Source of the DNA: Bacteroidota bacterium
GTDB taxonomy: Bacteria > Bacteroidota > Bacteroidia > Flavobacteriales > Flavobacteriaceae
Length of the DNA stretch: 12,148 nucleotides
Direction of reading: 5' to 3'
Assembly (NCBI GenBank): GCA_009936675.1
Contig: JAACDY010000038.1
Span: 1 to 12,148 of the forward strand
Shown here: positions 6,740-12,148 of the stretch, piece by piece
Position numbering within the stretch: the first letter of the stretch is position 1
Layout: every line of letters starts with the position of its first letter
Notes under the pieces: model-generated
What the model was told of the DNA's origin: nothing
The model's database searches: none
The model's input: the letters and a program-made list of their open reading frames with translations, nothing else
Translations under genes and position numbers: made by a program

Positions 6740-8152
6740 ATGGAATTCAAAAGCACGGAAGCATTCATCAAAGAGGACTTTTTACTCCAAAACAAAACAG
6801 CGGAAAGATTGTATTTTGACTACGCTGCTTCCATGCCGATTATTGATTACCACAACCACTTGCCACCCGATGTGATTGCTGCCAACCAACCTTTTAAGGG
6901 GATCAACGAAATTTGGTTGGATGGAGATCACTACAAATGGAGGGCCATGCGAACTCTTGGCATCCCCGAAAAATTCATCACCGGAAAAGAGACGAGCAAC
7001 AAAGAAAAATTTGATCAATGGGCCTATACCGTTCCTTTTACTGCTGGAAATCCACTTTTCCATTGGACACACTTGGAATTACAGCGTTACTTTGGGATCA
7101 ATACCCTGCTACAACCTTCTACTTCAACCGCTATTTTCGAGGAAACGAATCGACAGTTGTTAGATTTAACCCCTAAGGTTTTGCTCAATGACATGAAAGT
7201 GGAGATGTTGTGTACCACAGATGACCCCATAGATGACCTCTCTGCCCATCAAAAAATAGCAGCGAGTGATAAAAGAGGCCCTGAGGTTTTACCGGGTTTT
7301 AGACCGGATAATATTTTTGGGATTGAAGGCGAGCAATACTTGGATTATCTCAAAACTCTGGGTAGTCTTGCAGAAACCAAAATAGAAGATTTAGACAGTC
7401 TTTTGGCAGCCCTCAACTCCAGGATCGATTATTTTCATCAAAACGGTTGCAGGATTTCCGATCACGGCTTGGAATTTACACATGCAAGTGATTTCACCCA
7501 TGCCCAAGCCAATGCGATTCTCAAAAAACGCCTATCAGGAAGTCTTCCCTCAACTGAGGAGGCAAGCCTTTTTAATTCCTGTGTGTTGTATGAACTGTTT
7601 GTGATGTATAATGATCATGGCTGGACCCAACAATTGCACTTGGGTGCATTGAGAGGTAATAATCAAAAATTGAAAAGACAATTGGGTGCCGATGTGGGAT
7701 GCGATTCCATTGGCGATTTTGACCAAGCCAAAAACCTCTCCAAACTGCTTGGAATGCTCAACGATAAAGATAAGCTGACCAATACCATACTCTACAATCT
7801 AAATCCTGCCATGAACGAGGTTTTTGCCACCATGCCGGGTAATTTCAACAATGAAAAAGTAGAGATACAATGGGGGACTGCTTGGTGGTTTCTCGATCAG
7901 AAAGACGGGATGGAGTTACAAATGAGAACCCTATCCAACATGGGTCTATTGTCTAAATTCATTGGAATGTTAACCGATAGCCGAAGTTTTCTCTCCTTTC
8001 CAAGGCATGAGTATTTCAGACGATTGCTATGCAATATGATTGGAGATGATATAGAGAGTGGTCTTTTGCCCAACGATACTGCCTTTTTTGGAAATATGGT
8101 TGAGGATATCTGTTATCACAATTTGAAAAAATTCATTAAATACAAAAACTAA
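6740..8152 (+). CDS. uxaC: Glucuronate isomerase UxaC
   Basis: This is uronate isomerase (EC 5.3.1.12), which converts D-glucuronate to D-fructuronate and D-galacturonate to D-tagaturonate. It belongs to the amidohydrolase superfamily. At 470 residues it has the usual length. Family motifs are DYHNHLPP near the N-terminus (metal-type His38 and His40), HWTHLELQRYFGI, TTDDP, PGFRPD, GCRISDHG, QLHLGALRGNN and GTAWWFLD. The ATG is 1 nt after the uxuA stop, and the stop shares one base with the dctP start, so translational coupling is likely. The neighbours supply the mannonate branch only, so glucuronate is the more likely physiological substrate here. Confidence 0.97.
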   Translation: MEFKSTEAFIKEDFLLQNKTAERLYFDYAASMPIIDYHNHLPPDVIAANQPFKGINEIWLDGDHYKWRAMRTLGIPEKFITGKETSNKEKFDQWAYTVPFTAGNPLFHWTHLELQRYFGINTLLQPSTSTAIFEETNRQLLDLTPKVLLNDMKVEMLCTTDDPIDDLSAHQKIAASDKRGPEVLPGFRPDNIFGIEGEQYLDYLKTLGSLAETKIEDLDSLLAALNSRIDYFHQNGCRISDHGLEFTHASDFTHAQANAILKKRLSGSLPSTEEASLFNSCVLYELFVMYNDHGWTQQLHLGALRGNNQKLKRQLGADVGCDSIGDFDQAKNLSKLLGMLNDKDKLTNTILYNLNPAMNEVFATMPGNFNNEKVEIQWGTAWWFLDQKDGMELQMRTLSNMGLLSKFIGMLTDSRSFLSFPRHEYFRRLLCNMIGDDIESGLLPNDTAFFGNMVEDICYHNLKKFIKYKN

Positions 8153-9129
8153 TGTTTAAGTTTAAACCACTGATCATTTACGTTCTAATACTCAGTTTTA
8201 TTTCCTGTGATCAGATCAAATCTACCAAAATCATTCGACTGGGGCACGGATTGAATACGGGGCATTCCGTTCATCAAGGCATGGTTTTTTTTGGTGAAAA
8301 ATTGCAAGAAATTTCAGGGGGTAAATTCAAAGTGCAAATTTATCCTAGCCAACAATTGGGAACAGAACGTCAGTGTTTGGAGTTGCTTCAAATTGGCAGT
8401 TTGGACATGACCAAAGTTTCTGCAGGGGTGTTGGAAAACTTTTCACCCAGTATCAAAGTCTTTGGCCTTCCCTATCTGTTTAGAGACAAAGAACACGCAT
8501 TCAGAGTTCTTGATGGGCCTGTAGGGGAGGAATTGCTTAATGGTACAGAAAAATACTGGCTCAAAGGTCTTGGATATTACGACTCAGGAAGCCGAAGTTT
8601 TTATACCATAGATAAACCCATTGAAAACCCCAATGATCTAGAAGGGCTTAAAATAAGAGTCATGGAAAGTCAAACGGCGATTGACATGGTCAAATCGTTC
8701 GGAGGATCTCCGACCCCTATTTCTTGGGGTGAACTCTATACCGCGCTTCAACAGGGCGTTGTGGATGGGGCAGAAAATAATCCTCCCAGTTTCTATTTGT
8801 CCAGACATTATGAAGTGTGTAAATACTACATCATAGACGAACATACTGTCCTTCCTGATGTGGTTTTGATGAGTACCCATTTGTGGAATGATCTATCCAA
8901 CCAAGAGCAGGAATGGATTCAAAAAGCCATGGATTTATCTGTTGTAGAACAGCGAAGACTGTGGTTAAAATCTGAACTTGAATCGCTGGAGGCCGTCAAA
9001 GCTGCTGGAGTTCAGGTGAGTTATCCCGACAAATCTAATTTTGCTGAAATGTCCCGCTCAGTATCGGATCAATATGCACAAGATCCTTTGATCAAGTCAT
9101 TTATTGATAAAATCAAAAACACCCAATAA
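8152..9129 (+). CDS. dctP: TRAP transporter substrate-binding lipoprotein DctP, probably for a uronate
   Basis: This 325-residue DctP-family solute receptor captures an organic acid for the TRAP membrane subunits encoded next to it. The N-terminus is a short hydrophobic signal ending in LSFISC, with Cys19 as probable lipidated residue followed by Asp at +2. Most proteobacterial DctP proteins are soluble and periplasmic, so a membrane anchor is a Bacteroidota-like variation. Ligand-site features include Glu72-Arg73 in GTERQ, the conserved Arg169 in LKIRVMES that normally pairs with the ligand carboxylate, the SWGELYTALQQGVVDGAENN region, and Asn209/Asn210. The start ATG overlaps the uxaC stop (TAATG). 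Position beside uxaC and uxuA makes glucuronate the best-guess ligand, by context rather than by a diagnostic residue. Confidence 0.92.
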   Translation: MFKFKPLIIYVLILSFISCDQIKSTKIIRLGHGLNTGHSVHQGMVFFGEKLQEISGGKFKVQIYPSQQLGTERQCLELLQIGSLDMTKVSAGVLENFSPSIKVFGLPYLFRDKEHAFRVLDGPVGEELLNGTEKYWLKGLGYYDSGSRSFYTIDKPIENPNDLEGLKIRVMESQTAIDMVKSFGGSPTPISWGELYTALQQGVVDGAENNPPSFYLSRHYEVCKYYIIDEHTVLPDVVLMSTHLWNDLSNQEQEWIQKAMDLSVVEQRRLWLKSELESLEAVKAAGVQVSYPDKSNFAEMSRSVSDQYAQDPLIKSFIDKIKNTQ

Positions 9130-9131
9130 TC

Positions 9132-9596
9132 ATGAAATTTAGAGCGCAGTTAGATTCTGTATTAGAAAAGACCCTGGTGGTCATTATGTCTGCCATGGTC
9201 ATCAATGTATTGTGGCAAGTTTTTTCACGTTATATTTTAACTAATCCCAGTTCGTTTACAGACGAGTTGGCGCGTTACCTCATGATTTGGGTGGGTGTTT
9301 TGGGAGCGGCCTATGTTGCTGGAAAAGGAAACCATGTGGCCATTACTTATTTTTCTGAAAAAATGAGTCCCGCAAACCTTAAAAAAACCCAAGTTTTCAT
9401 CAATCTGACCATACTGGTTTTTGCCGTATTGGGCATGCTTATAGGAGGGGTGAGGTTGGTCTATATCACTTTGGTGTTGGAACAACTTTCTCCAGCATTA
9501 AAAATCCCTCTTGGGGTGGTTTACTCTGTAATACCCATCAGTGGAATACTGATTATTTTTTATAAAATTTTAGACTTAAAAAAACAGGCACAATGA
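9132..9596 (+). CDS. dctQ: TRAP transporter small membrane subunit DctQ
   Basis: This 154-residue protein has about four hydrophobic segments, roughly residues 13-33, 48-64, 83-105 and 122-146. It carries the DctQ signature around residues 30-60: VFSRYIL, then a Ser/Thr-Asp-Glu-Leu-Ala-Arg-Tyr stretch and IWVGVLGAAY. It is the small membrane subunit that pairs with DctM and interacts with the DctP receptor. It begins 2 nt after dctP and overlaps dctM by 4 nt (ATGA at 9593-9596), so the two membrane subunits are probably translationally coupled. Length and topology are normal for the family. Confidence 0.92.
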   Translation: MKFRAQLDSVLEKTLVVIMSAMVINVLWQVFSRYILTNPSSFTDELARYLMIWVGVLGAAYVAGKGNHVAITYFSEKMSPANLKKTQVFINLTILVFAVLGMLIGGVRLVYITLVLEQLSPALKIPLGVVYSVIPISGILIIFYKILDLKKQAQ

Positions 9597-10891
9597 TTGA
9601 GTTTTTACCCGTAATAATATTGGTCCTTAGTTTTTTGGTTCTCCTGACCCTTGGGGTTCCTGTGGCCTGGTGTATCGCAATGTCTTCATTGTTTACTTTA
9701 ATGTATGGAATGCCCTTTTCAGCGGCCACCACTACCGTATCTCAGCGAATTGCCACAGGATTGGACAGTTTTGCCCTTTTGGCCATTCCCTTTTTTATAC
9801 TTTCGGGACAAATCATGAGTGAGGGAGGTATTGCTCATAGATTGATTTCTTTTGCCAAAACCTTAGTAGGATTTTTACCCGGTGGATTGGCATTGATCAA
9901 TATAGTATCCGCCATGATGATGGGAGCCATCGCAGGTTCGGCTATGGCCTCAGCTTCGGCCATGGGAACCATATTGGGGCCCGAAATGGAAAAAGAAGGC
10001 TATTCCAAAGAATTTGGTGCTGCCGTGAACATTACTTCATCTACAACAGGACTGGTCATTCCCCCTAGTAATACTTTAATTGTCTATTCCCTAGCCAGTG
10101 GAGGTGTTTCTATTGCGGCTTTGTTTTTGGCGGGATATATTCCTGGAATTCTCACGGGTTTATTGATGATGATTGTTGCTATGGTATGGGCCAAAAGGAA
10201 TAAATATCCTGTTGGAAAGCGTTCCTCACTTAAAGAAGTATTTGTAAAATTTATCGATGCGGTGCCCAGTTTACTTCTTTTGGTCATCGTTATTGGAGGG
10301 ATCATAGGAGGAATCTTTACTGCGACAGAGGCATCGGCCGTAGCGGTGCTCTACACCATACTGCTTTCTTTTTATTACAAAGAATTGTCGTTTAAAGACC
10401 TGCCCAAGGTAATTTTAGAATCTTCTCAAACCACGGCCATTGTGATGTTGTTGATCGGGGCTTCTATGTGTATGTCGTGGGTATTGTCCTATGAAAATAT
10501 TCCTCAAGACATCAGCAATGCTTTATTGTCTGTCAGTGACAACAAAATTGTTATCCTTTTGATGATCAACCTCATCTTGCTGGCGGTAGGTGTTTTTATG
10601 GACGCTACTCCGGCAGTACTTATTTTTACGCCCATTTTCCTGCCCATCGTCACCGATTTGGGTATGGATCCTACCCACTTTGGAATCGTTCTTATGCTCA
10701 ATCTTTGTATCGGACTTTGTACTCCACCAGTAGGATCTGTATTGTTCGTAGGAGTTGGGATTGCAAAAACAACCATTTCCAAAGTCATTAGACCTTTGCT
10801 CCCTTTGTTTTTGGTGATGATCTTATCGTTGTTTTTAGTAACTTATATCCCACAGTTAAGTTTATGGCTGCCTGAATTTTTTGGAGTATAA
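9593..10891 (+). CDS. dctM: TRAP transporter large membrane subunit DctM
   Basis: This 432-residue, highly hydrophobic protein is the ion-coupled translocation subunit of the TRAP transporter (IT superfamily), expected to use a Na+ gradient. Family motifs are LGVPVAWCIAM (20-30), LDSFALLAIPFFILSG (57-72), the Gly/Ala/Ser-rich GAIAGSAMASASAMGTILGP (111-130) and ITSSTTGLVIPPSNTL (147-162). The second inverted-repeat half holds GIIGGIFTATEASAVAVLY and LCIGLCTPPVG. Length is typical. It completes a three-gene dctP-dctQ-dctM set in usual order and lies 19 nt before the DUF4861-like gene. Confidence 0.95.
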   Translation: MIEFLPVIILVLSFLVLLTLGVPVAWCIAMSSLFTLMYGMPFSAATTTVSQRIATGLDSFALLAIPFFILSGQIMSEGGIAHRLISFAKTLVGFLPGGLALINIVSAMMMGAIAGSAMASASAMGTILGPEMEKEGYSKEFGAAVNITSSTTGLVIPPSNTLIVYSLASGGVSIAALFLAGYIPGILTGLLMMIVAMVWAKRNKYPVGKRSSLKEVFVKFIDAVPSLLLLVIVIGGIIGGIFTATEASAVAVLYTILLSFYYKELSFKDLPKVILESSQTTAIVMLLIGASMCMSWVLSYENIPQDISNALLSVSDNKIVILLMINLILLAVGVFMDATPAVLIFTPIFLPIVTDLGMDPTHFGIVLMLNLCIGLCTPPVGSVLFVGVGIAKTTISKVIRPLLPLFLVMILSLFLVTYIPQLSLWLPEFFGV

Positions 10892-10910
10892 TTTAAACAA
10901 ACACAATACT

Positions 10911-12077
10911 ATGACATCTACCAAAACCATTCAACTCTTGGGCCTGATTTGTATTTTTGCCTCATGCGCCCCAACCCCAGTAAGTATTCATTTGACCAAT
11001 AATTTGAATCTTGAGCGTCAAAATGAAACGATTGAGATTTCGATAGCAGAGCTGCCCGATCATTGGTCATCTAAAATCGATAAAATAGGAATCTATGATC
11101 CCGCAGAGGATGCCTTTCTGATATCCCAATTGATCGATGTTGACCAAGACGGTGAAATGGATCAACTCATTTTTCAACCCACTATGGCTCCCTCATCAGA
11201 AAAGACCTTTCATCTCAAAGAACAACTGAGCAAACCCGAAATTGTGGACTATTGCTTTTCCAGAATTGTACCCACCCGAATTGACGATTACACTTGGGAA
11301 AATGACAGGGTAGCCTTTAGAACCTATGGTCCTGCGGCTCAAATCTTGGTCGAGGAAGGAAAAAAAGGAGGGATCATCTCCAGTGGTATCGACTGTTGGT
11401 TGAAAAAGGTCAATTACCCCGTCATCGACAAATGGTACAAAGCCAGTGAGGAAGAAGGCATCAGCTACCACGAAGACCATGGAGAAGGTTTGGACAACTA
11501 CCATGTGGGTATCAGTAGGGGTGCTGGTGGTTTGGCGATTAAAGGGGAAAACGACCAGTATTTTGTCTCCAAAAATTTCACTGCTCACAAAACCCTTGCA
11601 ACGGGGCCTCTAAGAACCCTTTTCCAATTAGACTATGCTGATTGGGAAGGCCCTCAGGGGATGATTAAGGAACACAAGACCATCAGTTTAGACTATGGAA
11701 ATAACTTGATGAAAATTGAAGTTTCGGTTCAAGGAACCGATGAAGTATCTGCAGGAATATCACTTCAGGAAAATAATGGCGACATCATAGACAAGAACAA
11801 TCTACTCATCTTTAAACAAGATCATTTTGATACCACACTGAGCAACGTAATCTTATCCCCTCAAAAGCATTTTAAAAGTCAGCATATATTCAACCCTCAA
11901 ATCAAAGATCAAAATCATGTATTTTTGGATCTTAAAGTACTAAATCAGTCATTGGTTTACTATGTTGGCTTCTACTGGTCTGAGAGCAATCAATTTGCGG
12001 ATCATCAAGCTTGGGAAGCCCATCTGGAGGATCTTGCAATAAAAATCGAAAATCCAATTCAAATTAATATCAAATAA
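10911..12077 (+). CDS. DUF4861-like lipoprotein of unknown function
   Basis: This protein is 388 residues from the ATG at 10911. That start gives a clean signal peptide, TIQLLGLICIFASC, with probable lipidated Cys19; the in-frame TTG at 10881 would lie inside dctM. The mature part looks like a beta-rich secreted protein and resembles the DUF4861 family found beside polysaccharide and uronate genes in Bacteroidota; I base this on recognition, not a search. The most striking segment is YHEDHGEGLDNYHVG at residues 186-200, with His187, His190, His198 and several acidic residues, as might form a metal or catalytic site. A second conserved-looking stretch is ENDRVAFRTYGPAAQ. It sits 19 nt after dctM and 4 nt before kdgK, so it is almost surely co-transcribed. 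Its surface or periplasmic location suggests processing of a uronate-containing saccharide before uptake; the reaction is unknown. Confidence 0.8.
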   Translation: MTSTKTIQLLGLICIFASCAPTPVSIHLTNNLNLERQNETIEISIAELPDHWSSKIDKIGIYDPAEDAFLISQLIDVDQDGEMDQLIFQPTMAPSSEKTFHLKEQLSKPEIVDYCFSRIVPTRIDDYTWENDRVAFRTYGPAAQILVEEGKKGGIISSGIDCWLKKVNYPVIDKWYKASEEEGISYHEDHGEGLDNYHVGISRGAGGLAIKGENDQYFVSKNFTAHKTLATGPLRTLFQLDYADWEGPQGMIKEHKTISLDYGNNLMKIEVSVQGTDEVSAGISLQENNGDIIDKNNLLIFKQDHFDTTLSNVILSPQKHFKSQHIFNPQIKDQNHVFLDLKVLNQSLVYYVGFYWSESNQFADHQAWEAHLEDLAIKIENPIQINIK

Positions 12078-12081
12078 TTTC

Positions 12082-12148
12082 ATGAAAAAAGTAGTGACCT
12101 TTGGTGAGATCATGTTAAGACTTTCACCTCCCGGTAATTTGAGATTCT
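12082..12148 (+). CDS. kdgK: 2-keto-3-deoxygluconate kinase KdgK, 3'-truncated by window edge
   Basis: Only the first 22 codons are present, reading MKKVVTFGEIMLRLSPPG and onward. This is the typical N-terminus of PfkB-family sugar kinases, with the FGEIMLRL strand that begins the Rossmann-like core, and it is very close to Bacteroidota KdgK. The product would phosphorylate the 2-keto-3-deoxygluconate made by UxuA to KDPG. The ATG is 4 nt after the preceding stop. The identification rests on a short stretch plus strong context; another PfkB sugar kinase such as a fructokinase is the alternative. Confidence 0.82.
   Translation, partial: MKKVVTFGEIMLRLSPPGNLRF

Noticed and set aside
10881..10910. 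In-frame TTG start that would extend the DUF4861-like protein by 10 residues
   Set aside because: It overlaps the end of dctM, and the ATG at 10911 places the hydrophobic signal and lipobox Cys at normal distance from the start.
11196..11588. 130-codon open frame on the minus strand over the DUF4861-like gene
   Set aside because: It is the mirror of a real coding frame, with no start signal context and no family resemblance.
1..12148. CRISPR arrays, tRNA or rRNA genes, insertion sequences, phage genes, SusC/SusD pairs
   Set aside because: No direct repeat arrays, transposase or capsid-type proteins, RNA gene cores or TonB-dependent receptor sequences were found; almost all of the DNA is accounted for by the genes listed.

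Overview
The window looks like chromosomal DNA of a Bacteroidota bacterium, probably an environmental or marine flavobacterium or cytophagian. The clues are moderate AT richness, A/T-rich start regions without Shine-Dalgarno sequences, TAnnTTTG-type -7 promoter boxes, and proteins with Bacteroidota-style lipoprotein and exported Gfo/Idh/MocA N-termini. The genus cannot be fixed from the sequence.

Layout. (1) Positions 1-965, plus strand: the 3' part of a PhoD-like metallophosphatase whose start lies outside the window. (2) Positions 962-2035, minus strand: a LacI-family repressor, overlapping the phosphatase tail to tail by 4 bp and apparently starting at TTG. (3) Positions 2036-2192: a 157-bp divergent promoter region with a -7 box on each strand and an imperfect palindrome that could be an operator. 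(4) Positions 2193 to beyond 12148, plus strand: one tightly packed run of ten genes with junctions from a 4-nt overlap to a 19-nt gap. In order they are an MFS sugar porter, an exported-looking Gfo/Idh/MocA oxidoreductase, an SDR-type D-mannonate oxidoreductase, UxuA, UxaC, the TRAP transporter trio DctP (lipoprotein)-DctQ-DctM, a DUF4861-like lipoprotein, and the first 22 codons of KdgK.

How it works together. The core is the glucuronate catabolic pathway: D-glucuronate to D-fructuronate (UxaC), to D-mannonate (SDR oxidoreductase), to 2-keto-3-deoxygluconate (UxuA), to KDPG (KdgK). A KDPG aldolase would be expected just downstream of the window. The TRAP system is the natural importer of the acidic monosaccharide. 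The MFS porter may bring in a companion sugar or act as a second uronate route. The LacI protein probably represses the operon in the absence of a uronate or pathway intermediate.

The parts that textbook glucuronate catabolism does not explain are the Gfo/Idh/MocA oxidoreductase, the DUF4861-like lipoprotein, the second transporter and the neighbouring phosphatase. I see no CRISPR array, RNA gene, insertion sequence or phage element. Most of the window is a well-understood catabolic operon; the novelty, if any, lies in these accessory proteins.
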